This document shows positions 16,605 through 24,985 of a stretch of 64,000 nucleotides of DNA, piece after piece; positions within the stretch are counted from its first letter, which is position 1; each line of letters opens with the position of its first letter. Source of the DNA: CAZGRP01 sp964527995 (GTDB taxonomy: Bacteria; Zhuqueibacterota; Zhuqueibacteria; Oceanimicrobiales; CAZGRP01); NCBI GenBank assembly GCA_964527995.1, contig CAZGRP010000014.1, positions 1 through 64,000 on the forward strand, in the 5' to 3' direction. The notes beneath the pieces were generated by a model. It worked only from the letters and a program-made list of their open reading frames with translations. It had not been told where the DNA came from and ran no database searches. The position numbers and the translations under genes are program-made.

Positions 16605-17432
16605 TCACACGGATTGCTTGGAAGTCGACGGCTGGCTCATCGACGATGATGCTCCGGCCAGGGCGAAATCGGCCATCAGAATGCCGGCAGCGATGGCGAC
16701 GTTGAGCGAATCGCCGTACCCTCGGCGCGGAATGCGCACGACTCGGTCGACCAGGGGCACGAGGACCGTGCGCAAGCCGTGCGCCTCGCTTCCGAGCACA
16801 AGGGCCGTCTTTGTCGGCCACGGCTTCGAGCGCAGAACCTCGCCGTGGCGGACGTCGGTGGCGACGAGCGTAAAACCAGCCTCCCGGAAGGTCCGCAGCA
16901 CCCGCTCGGTCTCAAGCCCTTGAACGACGGGCAGGTGAAACAGGGCGCCGGCTGAAGAACGCACAACCTTGGGGTTGGTCCACTCGACGGTACCCGTGCC
17001 GAGAACAGCGCCCCGGACCCCAAACCACGCCGCGGTCCGGAGGATCGTGCCGACATTGCCCGGATCGCTCACCTGGTCCAGGATGACGACCAGGCCCCGG
17101 CGTTTGCGGATCAGTGAGGATAGTTCGGCGGACTGTGTTGCGAGGACGGCGACAACTCCCTGGGAATGAACCGTCTCCGAGATACGCTCAAGAGTGCGGC
17201 GATCGGTTTCGAACACCGGCACCCCTTTCTCCTCGGCGAGATGGAGGAGAGCATCTGCACGCTGGCCGCGCAACAAGTCTCGGCAGACGATCAGCCTTTT
17301 CGTCCGAAACCGCGAGGTCAGGGCTTCCTCGCACAGGCGCACCCCTTCGACAAGAAACTCACCGCGCTGGAGGCGGTACTTCTTGCGGGTGAGGGCGGTG
17401 ACAGCCTTTGCTTGCGCCTTGGAGAGCTGCAT
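16605..17432 (-). CDS. TrmH/SpoU-family RNA 2'-O-methyltransferase
   Basis: The 275-residue product has an N-terminal substrate-binding domain (KKYRLQRGEFLVEGVRLCEEAL, an L30e-like fold) and the knotted SPOUT catalytic domain. The three SpoU motifs are seen: LDQVSDPGNVGTILRTA, LVLGSEAHGL and SLNVAIAAGILM. Such enzymes methylate ribose 2'-OH groups of rRNA or tRNA using SAM. The particular nucleotide (RlmB-like, or the TsnR/AviRb type) cannot be decided. Its ATG shares one base with the stop codon of hisS (TGATG), so the pair is co-translated, fitting a shared role in translation. Confidence 0.9.
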   Translation of the reverse strand: MQLSKAQAKAVTALTRKKYRLQRGEFLVEGVRLCEEALTSRFRTKRLIVCRDLLRGQRADALLHLAEEKGVPVFETDRRTLERISETVHSQGVVAVLATQSAELSSLIRKRRGLVVILDQVSDPGNVGTILRTAAWFGVRGAVLGTGTVEWTNPKVVRSSAGALFHLPVVQGLETERVLRTFREAGFTLVATDVRHGEVLRSKPWPTKTALVLGSEAHGLRTVLVPLVDRVVRIPRRGYGDSLNVAIAAGILMADFALAGASSSMSQPSTSKQSV

Positions 17433-18709
17433 CAGACCTCAGAAACGAGCTCCTGGTTGCGGCAGAAAAATGCAACAAGGTCTGCAAACGCGACTTCTTT
17501 CTGCTCGCTGGTGTCCATATCCCGCACTGTGGCAATGCGGCGCTGCAGCTCGTTTTCGCCGACAATCACCGCAAACTGCGCTTCCAGCCGGTTGGCCTCG
17601 CGCATCTGTGCCTTGAGACTGCGACCGAGAAAGTCGTAGTCGCACGAGATCCCGTGCCGTCGCAGCTCCTGGGCCGTCCGACGCACCCACCTGGCGGCAG
17701 CATCGCCGAGAGCGGCGAGGAAGACAAGCGGCTGCTGTGGCCGGCCGAGGTAGAGACCCTGGCGCTCCATAACCAACAGCAGGCGCTCGAAACCGGCAGC
17801 AAAGCCAACCGCCGGCGTCGGCTTGCCGCCGAGCTCCTCGGCCAGGAGGTCGTAACGACCGCCGCCGCCGAGGGCGTCTTGGGCCCCGAGCTCGCCGCTG
17901 ACGATCTCGAAGGCCGTGCGCGTGTAGTAGTCCAGACCTCGAACCAGACGCTTATCAAGTTCATAGGCAATGTCGAGGTTTTCCAGTCCCGCGCGCACAC
18001 CTTCAAAGTGCAGGCGGCACGGTTCGCACAGGTGGTCGAAAAGCGCCGGTGCGCCCTCGGTTTCGCGACGGCAACCTTCCTTCTTGCAGTCGAGAATACG
18101 CAGAGGATTGCGTTCGAACCTGGCCTGGCAGTCCTTGCACAGCCTCCCAAGGCGCGGGCGCAGATAATCCTGAAGCAGCTTCTTATACGGCTCGCGGCAA
18201 AGGGGATCGCCGACGCTGTTCAGCTTCAGGACGTAGTCGCGCAGTCCGAGCCTGCGATAGATCTCCACCCATACCGCGATGGACTCGACATCGGCCTCGG
18301 GGTTGGGCGAACCGATAACCTCGACACCGAACTGGTGAAACTGGCGGTAGCGACCCGCCTGCGGGTTCTCCTGCCGGAAAGCGGGCGACATGTAGTACAG
18401 TTTCACCAGCGGCCGCTGTTCGCCCAGGTTGTGTTCGAGATAGGCCCGCATCACCGGCGCCGTCATCTCGGGTTTGAGGGTCAGGCTCTTGCCACCGCGA
18501 TCTTTGAATGTATACATCTCCTTGGTGACGATATCGGTGTACTGGCCGATGCCGCGCTCGAACAACTCGGTCGCCTCGAACATCGGCGTGCGGATCTCGC
18601 GGAAATTGCTGAGATCCATCACCGTGCGAATCACTCCCTCAACGTACTGCCATTTGGCACATTCATCGGGAAGAAGGTCACGCGTGCCTTTGATCGACTG
18701 ATATCGCAT
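17432..18709 (-). CDS. hisS: histidyl-tRNA synthetase
   Basis: The 425-residue product is a class II aminoacyl-tRNA synthetase for histidine. It has motif 1 around the N-terminal RTPMFEATELFERG, motif 2 LYYMSPAFRQENPQAGRYRQ, the HisA/HisB signatures LVRGLDYYTRTAFEI and ALGGGGRYD, and motif 3 GFAAGFERLLL. The C-terminal anticodon-binding domain follows from about residue 325 (FLAALGDAA onward). An insert with four cysteines (CKDCQ, CEPC), common in many bacterial HisRS, may bind zinc. A P-II-like gene lies one base upstream and the TrmH-family gene overlaps the end, so hisS is the core of a tightly packed minus-strand operon. Confidence 0.97.
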   Translation of the reverse strand: MRYQSIKGTRDLLPDECAKWQYVEGVIRTVMDLSNFREIRTPMFEATELFERGIGQYTDIVTKEMYTFKDRGGKSLTLKPEMTAPVMRAYLEHNLGEQRPLVKLYYMSPAFRQENPQAGRYRQFHQFGVEVIGSPNPEADVESIAVWVEIYRRLGLRDYVLKLNSVGDPLCREPYKKLLQDYLRPRLGRLCKDCQARFERNPLRILDCKKEGCRRETEGAPALFDHLCEPCRLHFEGVRAGLENLDIAYELDKRLVRGLDYYTRTAFEIVSGELGAQDALGGGGRYDLLAEELGGKPTPAVGFAAGFERLLLVMERQGLYLGRPQQPLVFLAALGDAAARWVRRTAQELRRHGISCDYDFLGRSLKAQMREANRLEAQFAVIVGENELQRRIATVRDMDTSEQKEVAFADLVAFFCRNQELVSEV

Positions 18710-18710
18710 T

Positions 18711-19049
18711 TCAGATTAGTTCCTTGGCCAGCCCCTTCACGAAGTCAACGGGCAATGTGAAAATCACCCCGGTTCCAGGCGCGCCGAAGTCGCCGCAAAT
18801 CTGTTCGACGGCGGCGACCACCAGCGGCACCTTTTCTTCCTCGACCACCGAAAAGATCGTCTTGTTGAACGGTCGTTCTCCCGACAGAACGCTACGAAGA
18901 CCAGCGAAGATCGGGATATCGTGGGTCAGAACTCGCCCCATACCGACGCTGTCGATGATGGTGGCGCCGCGGATATCCAACTCCACGAACGCCTCGAGGA
19001 CATCTTCCAGGTACTCTTCCTGATTGAGGACCATTACCAGCAGCTTCAT
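18711..19049 (-). CDS. P-II-like small regulatory protein
   Basis: The 112-residue product has the order and length of the GlnB/P-II ferredoxin-like fold: MKLLVMVLNQEEYLEDVLEAF, then IRGATIIDSVGMGRVL, and a last strand GVIFTLPVDFV. The exposed T-loop segment (about residues 45-65, THDIPIFAGLRSVLSGERPF) does not carry the uridylylated tyrosine context of true GlnB/GlnK. It is therefore a divergent P-II-like sensor, and its ligand is unknown. It lies one base before hisS and just after a terminator-like hairpin that follows ptsN. The three genes share a direction, so read-through control between them is possible. Confidence 0.65.
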   Translation of the reverse strand: MKLLVMVLNQEEYLEDVLEAFVELDIRGATIIDSVGMGRVLTHDIPIFAGLRSVLSGERPFNKTIFSVVEEEKVPLVVAAVEQICGDFGAPGTGVIFTLPVDFVKGLAKELI

Positions 19050-19069
19050 CAGAGCGTCCCGGTGTTATT

Positions 19070-19101
19070 AGAAAAACAAAAGGCCACCGCTACCAGTAGC
19101 C
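19070..19101 (-). terminator. intrinsic terminator after ptsN
   Basis: On the minus strand, GGCTAC pairs with GTGGCC (one G-T pair) around an eight-base loop, followed by TTTTGTTTTT. It lies 43 bases after the ptsN stop and only 20 bases before the P-II-like start. It could be either a full stop or an attenuator. Confidence 0.6.
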
Positions 19102-19143
19102 ACTCAAGCATCCATCTTCGACTGTGCGGGCTGCACCCCAAAG

Positions 19144-19614
19144 CTACATCTCGAAATAGCGTTCCTCCTCGCGAACGATGGCCTCCATAGCGTCGTGGGC
19201 ATTCTTCGATTGAATCAACTGGTCGCGAAAGTCGGGTTTGTGCATCAGTCGTGAGATCCGACTCAGTGCTTTCAGATGCGGCCCTGTGCGATCGGGCGGC
19301 CCCACCAGCAGCCAGACCAGGCGAACCGGCTTTTCGTCGATGGACTCGAAGTCAACCGGCTCCCTGGTGACCCCGAGAGCAGCGACAATGTCTTTGACGC
19401 CGTTTGCCTTGCCGTGGGGAATGGCCACGCCGTCGCCCACTCCTGTGCTCATGACGGCTTCGCGTTCCAGGACGGCCTTCAGTACTTCGTCTCGATTGGA
19501 AATCTTGCCGGCTTTGTAGAGGATGTCCACCATCTCTTCGATGATCTTTCGCTTCTCCGTGCTCTCGAGTGGAATCTTGATAAGCTCCTCACCCAAGATA
19601 TCCCTTAGCTTCAT
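19144..19614 (-). CDS. ptsN: PTS IIA protein, nitrogen-type (PtsN-like)
   Basis: The 156-residue product is a full-length EIIA of the fructose/nitrogen type. The phosphorylated histidine is His67 in GVGDGVAIPHGKA. LLVGPPDRTGPHLKALSRISRL is the family's second conserved block. In other bacteria PtsN receives phosphate from the NPr/EI-Ntr chain and regulates potassium transport, nitrogen metabolism or stress responses rather than sugar uptake. No sugar permease is nearby, which supports a regulatory role. The ATG at 19614 has GAGGAG about eight bases upstream. A weak promoter at 19676-19703 and a terminator at 19070-19101 suggest it can be its own transcription unit. Confidence 0.88.
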   Translation of the reverse strand: MKLRDILGEELIKIPLESTEKRKIIEEMVDILYKAGKISNRDEVLKAVLEREAVMSTGVGDGVAIPHGKANGVKDIVAALGVTREPVDFESIDEKPVRLVWLLVGPPDRTGPHLKALSRISRLMHKPDFRDQLIQSKNAHDAMEAIVREEERYFEM

Positions 19615-19675
19615 CAGGTATCTCCTCTAAGTGGCAAAGAATCAGAGCCTTGTTTTCGGCCGCATCGAACCAACT

Positions 19676-19703
19676 AATCTAAGAAAAAATACCGAAATTG
19701 CAA
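19676..19703 (-). promoter_or_regulatory. possible sigma-70 promoter for ptsN
   Basis: The minus strand reads TTGCAA, 16 bases, TAGATT, within an AT-rich island. The start site would fall about 55 bases upstream of the ptsN ATG. Confidence 0.4.
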
Positions 19704-19759
19704 ACGCTTTTTGTCGCCGCCCGGCACGCTGGCGAGGGGCACTTCGGGCAAGAATTCGC

Positions 19760-19788
19760 TTGACGCTTTGGCCTCCTCTTTCTACCTT
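19760..19788 (+). promoter_or_regulatory. sigma-70-type promoter for the PLP dehydratase
   Basis: TTGACG, 17 bases, TACCTT. The start site would lie near 19795, about 47 bases before the TTG start codon. It is divergent from the ptsN promoter. Confidence 0.5.
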
Positions 19789-19841
19789 CTGGTGCAATTC
19801 ACCACCGGCAGTGACGAGACCATGACCATCAGGAGGCACAA

Positions 19842-20801
19842 TTGGTAACGCTTGCAGACATCGAACGAATCCGCCGCACTCTACCTTCCAATATCGTCCG
19901 CACTCCCGCTTTCCCAACCGAAGCGCTGCAGCGGGACCTCGGGCAACGACTCACGCTGAAGCTGGAGAATCTTCAAGTCACCGGCTCTTACAAGGCCAGG
20001 GCCGCCTTCGCCATCCTGAACGAGCTCGACCCCGAACAGAAACGGCGCGGCGCAGCGATTTCTTCCTCTGGTAACTTTGCCACGGCCTTCGCCTACATGG
20101 GGCGCCTGCTCGGTATTCACACCGTCGTAGTGATGATGCAAAAGACGGCCCCCTTCAAGATTGAGGCAGCCCGCCGTCACGGAGCCGAGATTGTCCTGTG
20201 CGAAAACCGCTTCGAAGCCCGCTGGGAGACGCTCGATCGCCTCCATGAAGAGCGCGGCCTGGCCACGATCAACACCTTCGAGTCGCCGACGGTGATCGCC
20301 GCTCACGGCAGCATCGGCGTCGAGATTGTCGAGCAGGTGCCCGACGTCGATGTGGTGCTCGTGCCGATCAGCAGCGGCGGCCTGCTCGCCGGTGTGGCCA
20401 CAGCCATCAAATCGCTGCGGCCGCAGACAACCGTCATCGGTGTCCAGCCGAAAGGAGCCGATGCCATGCATCGCTCCTTTCGAGAGCGCAAGCGGGTGAC
20501 CATCGAGCGTGTAGAGACGATTTGTGACGCGCTGGTAGCTACCAGCCCGGGTGCTCTGCCCTTCGAACACGTCCTGCGCTACGTAGACGACGTCGTGCTC
20601 GTCTCAGACGATCAGGTGGAGGAGGCGGTCCGTCTCCTGGCGGAAGGCGCCAAGCAGGTGGTGGAGCCCTCCGGCGCGGTAGGCGTGGCGGCACTGCTCT
20701 CCCGGCAAGTAGAGCTGCCGGGCCGCCGGATCGTGGCTCTGATCAGCGGCGGCAATGTCGCCATGGAGCGGTTTGCGGGGTTCCTGTCGAAAAACGGCTG
20801 A
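19842..20801 (+). CDS. threonine/serine dehydratase-like PLP enzyme
   Basis: The 319-residue product is a fold-type II PLP enzyme. The Schiff-base lysine lies in VTGSYKARAAFA, the phosphate-cofactor loop is SSSGNFATAFA (the family's SxGNhgqg loop), and the glycine loop is PISSGGLLAGVA. The serine/glycine near the end, ALISGGNVAM, contacts the pyridine nitrogen region. Members deaminate threonine or serine to keto acids. The length matches catabolic or biodegradative types that lack the C-terminal ACT regulatory domain of IlvA. The start is TTG, chosen because AGGAGG lies five bases upstream (19831-19836). No isoleucine genes are adjacent, so a catabolic role is likelier than biosynthesis. Serine racemase is an alternative. 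Confidence 0.85.
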   Translation: MVTLADIERIRRTLPSNIVRTPAFPTEALQRDLGQRLTLKLENLQVTGSYKARAAFAILNELDPEQKRRGAAISSSGNFATAFAYMGRLLGIHTVVVMMQKTAPFKIEAARRHGAEIVLCENRFEARWETLDRLHEERGLATINTFESPTVIAAHGSIGVEIVEQVPDVDVVLVPISSGGLLAGVATAIKSLRPQTTVIGVQPKGADAMHRSFRERKRVTIERVETICDALVATSPGALPFEHVLRYVDDVVLVSDDQVEEAVRLLAEGAKQVVEPSGAVGVAALLSRQVELPGRRIVALISGGNVAMERFAGFLSKNG

Positions 20802-21015
20802 CGCACACCTGGGAAGGATCGGAGCCAGCAAAAGGAAGTCCGTACGCCGGCATGCGTGATGGTGAGCGCATCTACAAGGCGGCGGCGCAGCGGCAGCAGC
20901 CCGCCTGTCTCGTCAACCTCGACCCCGACTGAATCTGCTGGACGCGCGGCTGTCGTCGGTCCCCTTCTTCACCCGTTCCGAAAACCCCGGCTGCGCTCGC
21001 AGGTATTCACCCCGT

Positions 21016-22686
21016 TTACTTGGACCGAGGCTCGCGGCTCTTGGAGAGTATCTCCTGGCGGACGCGCTTGAACGGTACTCCTTCTTTCCACACCGGCATC
21101 TGGTCGGCATTGGCAAGAGCATAGCCTGTCTTGAAGGCAAACCGTAGCATCTGCTCAGCGCCTTCCAGACTCCAGGAGGGATCGTACTCGTCGCTGGGTC
21201 GATGGTAGCGGTTCTTGATATAGTCCTCTGCCAGCTTGCGACCATAGTCTTCGGGCTGGCCGACGTACTTGTCGCCCGGGTCGAAGTAGACCGCAGGTAC
21301 TCCGACCTTGACCAGGCTGAACTGGTCCGAGCGGAAGAAGAAACCTTGTTCCGGCATCGGGTCAGGAGAAAGCGTCATCCCCATCTCTTTGGCCACCTGC
21401 TCGACCACGGTCCGGATCGAAGAAAGATCGGCCCCCATGGGAATGATGTCCCGGGTCTCCCCCCTGACGTTGATGGCGTCGATGTTGACCTCGGCCGCCG
21501 TCTTCGCCAGCGGCACCACCGGATGCTGGGCGTACCATTTCGAGCCGAGGAGACCGGCCTCCTCGGCCGTGACGGCGGCGATGAGGATACTGCGTCGTGG
21601 TCGTGGCCGCACCTCGGTGAACGCCCGTGCCAGCTCGATCAGGCCGGCGGTTCCCGAGGCGTTGTCCACGGCACCATTGAAGATATTGTCGCCCGCCTTG
21701 GTCGGGTCCATGCCGAGGTGGTCGTAGTGCGAGGTGTAGAGGATGTACTGGTCGGCAAGATCGGAGCCCGGCACCTTGCCGATGACGTTGGGCGAGACGA
21801 TGTGGCGGATGGTGTTGGAGATGCGCGCCTCCACCTGAAAGCGGAGTGGAATCGGCCGGAACCCAGGTTTGCCGGCCTTGTCGAGCAGATCGGCCAGATC
21901 ATAGCCCTCCGACTTCAGCAGCCGGCTGGCCACCTCCTGGGTGATCCAGCTCTCAAGACGCAATTGCCTGGCAGCCTCCTGGCCGCCGACATAGAACTGT
22001 TCGCCGCTCCATGAGCCTTCCACCACCGGCCAGCCGTAGCCTGCCTTTTCGGTCGTGTGGATAAGGATCACGCCGGCGGCACCACGCCGGGCCGCCTCCT
22101 CGAACTTGTAGGTCCAGCGGCCGTAGTAGGTCAGCGCCTTACCGTCGAAGAAACGATCATCGGTTGAGGGCGGCTCGTTTGGCGAAATCAGCAGCACCTT
22201 GCCGGCGACATCGACCCCTTCGTAGTCGTTCCAGTTGTACTCGGGGGCGTCAATCCCGTACCCCATGTAGATAACGTTCGATCGAGCCAGCCGCACCGTA
22301 GCTCGCTCGATGGGTGTCCAGGCCACGAAATCGCGGCGATAAGTAGGCTGCAGCCGTCCGCGTTTGGTATAGAACGTGATCCGCGGGGCCGGATTCATGC
22401 CGAGCAGCTCCACCGGTTGAAAATAGGACGTATCGCCGACCGCCGGCTCGAGGCCCAGAGCTTCGAACTGGGCGGCGATGTACTTGGCCGCCAGGTCACC
22501 ACCGCGGCTTCCTGGCCCACGCCCCTCGAGCAAATCGTCAGCAAGAAACTTCAGATGCGCCCGGATGGCGGCACGGCGGATCTCGACAGGCTTGCGCTCT
22601 TGCGAGCCGCTGCAACCCAGGAACAAAGCGATGCCGACGAACATCGGCAGGAGCGATGCGGTCTTGTGGCGGGATTGTGATCTCAT
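21016..22686 (-). CDS. M28-family zinc aminopeptidase lipoprotein with PA domain
   Basis: The 556-residue product begins with a lipoprotein signal (lipobox ALFLGC, Cys at residue 25). An M28 peptidase with an inserted PA domain follows (residues about 130-260). Zinc ligands are visible in order: His and Asp in YTSHYDHLG and NGAVDNASGTAG, the catalytic Glu-Glu in VTAEEAGLLGS, Asp in EVNIDAI and the last His in KNRYHRPSDEYD. It should trim N-terminal residues from peptides outside the cytoplasm, as part of protein scavenging along with the M14 protein at 40772. The ATG at 22686 has AAAGGA seven bases upstream. It is read with the flavin reductase gene 25 bases before it. Confidence 0.93.
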   Translation of the reverse strand: MRSQSRHKTASLLPMFVGIALFLGCSGSQERKPVEIRRAAIRAHLKFLADDLLEGRGPGSRGGDLAAKYIAAQFEALGLEPAVGDTSYFQPVELLGMNPAPRITFYTKRGRLQPTYRRDFVAWTPIERATVRLARSNVIYMGYGIDAPEYNWNDYEGVDVAGKVLLISPNEPPSTDDRFFDGKALTYYGRWTYKFEEAARRGAAGVILIHTTEKAGYGWPVVEGSWSGEQFYVGGQEAARQLRLESWITQEVASRLLKSEGYDLADLLDKAGKPGFRPIPLRFQVEARISNTIRHIVSPNVIGKVPGSDLADQYILYTSHYDHLGMDPTKAGDNIFNGAVDNASGTAGLIELARAFTEVRPRPRRSILIAAVTAEEAGLLGSKWYAQHPVVPLAKTAAEVNIDAINVRGETRDIIPMGADLSSIRTVVEQVAKEMGMTLSPDPMPEQGFFFRSDQFSLVKVGVPAVYFDPGDKYVGQPEDYGRKLAEDYIKNRYHRPSDEYDPSWSLEGAEQMLRFAFKTGYALANADQMPVWKEGVPFKRVRQEILSKSREPRSK

Positions 22687-22711
22687 GGTCGGTCCTTTCT
22701 GGTTCCGAAGA

Positions 22712-23194
22712 CTATTCCAATTCCCGGTATCGACCCCGATGAAAAATCAGGGGAGCTGTCTCTGCCCCTACGGCGGCATCTACCACCTCACCGATAAAGA
22801 TCGTATGATCCCCGGCTGGGTGCCGGTCGACAATCCGGCAGTCGAGATAGCCCAGAGTACCTCGCAGAATGGGTGCTCCGGTGTGGCCGGCCGCTGTTTC
22901 AACGCCCTCGAACCGTTGTTCACTCGTCAACGATGAATCGGCAAAGCGGTCGGCCAGGGGCTGCTGCTCCCGAGCGAGAATGTTCACTGCAAAGACCTCG
23001 GCCTTGTTCATGTAGGACACGCTCGTGCCGGAGCAGTCGATGCAGACAAGCACCAGCGGCGGCGACAGCGAAACCGAGGTGAAGGCGTTGACCGTCAGGC
23101 CGTGGCGGCCTTCAGCGGTGCGGGTGGTGACAATGGTCACGCCGGTAGCGAATCGGCTCATCACGTCGCGAAACTTCCGAGGATCCACCGACAT
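22712..23194 (-). CDS. flavin reductase family protein
   Basis: The 160-residue product is a typical split-barrel flavin reductase (NADH:FMN oxidoreductase, RutF/HpaC-like). Marks are FATGVTIVTT, GLTVNAFTSVSLSPPLVLVC for FMN binding, GDHTIFIGEV and PLIFHRGRYREL at the end. Such enzymes supply reduced flavin to monooxygenases or act as flavoproteins themselves. No monooxygenase partner is adjacent. A promoter matching TTGACT-17-TACATT lies about 90 bases upstream on the minus strand. The M28 peptidase gene follows 25 bases later and may be co-transcribed, although no functional link is obvious. Confidence 0.9.
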   Translation of the reverse strand: MSVDPRKFRDVMSRFATGVTIVTTRTAEGRHGLTVNAFTSVSLSPPLVLVCIDCSGTSVSYMNKAEVFAVNILAREQQPLADRFADSSLTSEQRFEGVETAAGHTGAPILRGTLGYLDCRIVDRHPAGDHTIFIGEVVDAAVGAETAPLIFHRGRYRELE

Positions 23195-23281
23195 AGGACT
23201 GCCCTGTTCTGCCTCGGTGAGGTTGGTTCAGCGGCTCTCCATCAGGCAAAGTACTCCCCCTACCCTCGAAAATTTGACGCT

Positions 23282-23310
23282 AATGTAAAACACTGCCCCG
23301 AGAAAGTCAA
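23282..23310 (-). promoter_or_regulatory. sigma-70-type promoter for the flavin reductase
   Basis: The minus strand reads TTGACT, 17 bases, TACATT. It lies in the 373-base divergent spacer 23195-23567, which contains no gene but holds promoters for both directions. Confidence 0.55.
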
Positions 23311-23371
23311 ATGATAAGAAAAGAACTTGCGATGCTCATACGGAAGCCGATCAGCGCTGCAAAATCGCTGT

Positions 23372-23400
23372 TTGCTTTTGCTCCTCGTAATCTTTACATT
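23372..23400 (+). promoter_or_regulatory. sigma-70-type promoter for the FAD oxidoreductase
   Basis: TTGCTT, 17 bases, TACATT. The start site would fall near 23407, leaving a 160-base leader before the GTG at 23568. A second -10-like TATAAA lies closer, near 23502, but has no good -35. Confidence 0.45.
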
Positions 23401-23567
23401 AAGACAGCAAACAACAGACAGGAGTAGGGGAATCGTTCGCGCCAGCCTGACCCAGCCCGCTGCCCTCGCCTGGAACTTTTTGCTCACCGTTTCTTGTTGT
23501 ATAAAGTCATGCCATAGGCAAGCCAAAGCTCTCTTCGACAAAGGCAAACACAGGGAGGCTTCAACCA

Positions 23568-24959
23568 GTGAAAAGCAGGAGCTACGACGCTGTTATCATC
23601 GGTGCCGGTCAGGCGGGCGGACCGCTTTCGACCACGCTGGCAGGCGCGGGGTGGAAAACGGCACTGGTGGAACGGACCCATGTGGGCGGCACCTGTGTCA
23701 ACGAAGGATGTACGCCAACGAAGACCATGGCCGCCAGCGCTCGGGTGGCCTATCTGGCTCGCAGAGCGGCGGAATACGGTGTTCACACCGGGCCGGTGAC
23801 CGTCGACCTGGCCAGGGTGCGGCAGCGCAAGCAGGCCATCGTCGACAGCTTCCGCAATGGCAGCCGGAAACGCATCGAAAGCACCGACGGTGTAGACCTG
23901 CTGATGGGGGAGGCCACCTTCGCGGGTCCGAAGGAAGTCGATGTTCACCTTCAAGACGGCGAAAGGCTGCGCCTGTCGGCCGAAAAGATCTTCATCAACA
24001 CCGGAGCCCGAGCCGCCAGGCCAGCGCTGCCGGGACTCGACGAAGTCCCCACTCTCGATTCCACCAGCATCATGGAACTGGATCGCGTACCCGAGCATCT
24101 GCTCGTTTTGGGCGGCGGCTACATCGGCCTGGAATTCGGCCAGATGTTTCGGCGCTTCGGTAGCCGCGTCACCATCGTACAGCGCGGCCGCCAGGTGCTG
24201 ACTCGCGAGGACGCCGACGTCGCCGAGGAGGTGGCCAAGATCCTGCGCGAGGACGGCGTGGAGATCCTGCTGCAGGGCCAGGCGGCAAGTGTCGAGTCCG
24301 GCAGCAGCGGCGGCATTCGCATGACGGTGCGGACCCCCGACGGAGAACGCACCCTCAGCGGCTCGCATCTCCTGGTGGCCGTAGGCCGCACACCGAACAC
24401 TGACGGGCTCAATCTGGCGGCTGCCGGAGTAGAGACCGACGAACGCGGCTTCGTCCGTGTCAATGACAGCCTCGAAACCAACGTCCCCGGCATCTACGCC
24501 CTCGGCGACGTGAAAGGCGGCCCTGCCTTCACCCACATCTCTTACGACGACTCTCGCGTTATCCGCACCAATCTGGTCGAAGGCGGCTGGGCAACAACAA
24601 AGGGACGCCTGGTACCCTATACGGTCTTCATCGACCCGCAACTCGGCCGTGTCGGCATGAGTGAACGCGAGGCGCGGGAACAGGGTCTCAACATCCGAGT
24701 GGCGAAGCTGCCGATGAGCTATGTTGCCCGGGCCCTGGAAGTCGACGAGACGCGTGGCTTCATGAAGGCCGTGGTCGATGCTGACAGCGGTCAGATTCTG
24801 GGCGCCGCCGTGCTTGGGATCGAAGGCGGAGAGGTCATGAGTGTCCTGCAGATGGCGATGATGGGCAAGGTGCCCTACACAGTGATCCGAGACGGGGTCT
24901 TCGCTCATCCCACCCTGGCGGAATCGTTGAACAACTTGTTTATGGCGATGGACGCGTGA
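23568..24959 (+). CDS. FAD-dependent pyridine nucleotide-disulfide oxidoreductase (mercuric reductase-like)
   Basis: The 463-residue product has the full layout of the dihydrolipoamide dehydrogenase/mercuric reductase family. It has FAD-binding IIGAGQAGG, the redox-active pair Cys43-Cys48 in GGTCVNEGCTP, the NAD(P)-binding LGGGYIGLEF and the second FAD motif NVPGIYALGDV. The C-terminal interface motif AHPTLAE has the His-Glu dyad. It lacks the N-terminal metal-binding domain and the C-terminal vicinal cysteines of true mercuric reductase, so a different disulfide substrate is likely. The start is GTG with GGGAGG about nine bases upstream. The next gene begins just after the stop. Confidence 0.9.
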   Translation: MKSRSYDAVIIGAGQAGGPLSTTLAGAGWKTALVERTHVGGTCVNEGCTPTKTMAASARVAYLARRAAEYGVHTGPVTVDLARVRQRKQAIVDSFRNGSRKRIESTDGVDLLMGEATFAGPKEVDVHLQDGERLRLSAEKIFINTGARAARPALPGLDEVPTLDSTSIMELDRVPEHLLVLGGGYIGLEFGQMFRRFGSRVTIVQRGRQVLTREDADVAEEVAKILREDGVEILLQGQAASVESGSSGGIRMTVRTPDGERTLSGSHLLVAVGRTPNTDGLNLAAAGVETDERGFVRVNDSLETNVPGIYALGDVKGGPAFTHISYDDSRVIRTNLVEGGWATTKGRLVPYTVFIDPQLGRVGMSEREAREQGLNIRVAKLPMSYVARALEVDETRGFMKAVVDADSGQILGAAVLGIEGGEVMSVLQMAMMGKVPYTVIRDGVFAHPTLAESLNNLFMAMDA

Positions 24960-24985
24960 GCGAACGAGCCACACGGAGGGATGGT

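Noticed and set aside
23568..24959. True mercuric reductase (merA)
   Set aside because: There is no N-terminal heavy-metal domain, no C-terminal cysteine pair and no mer genes nearby.
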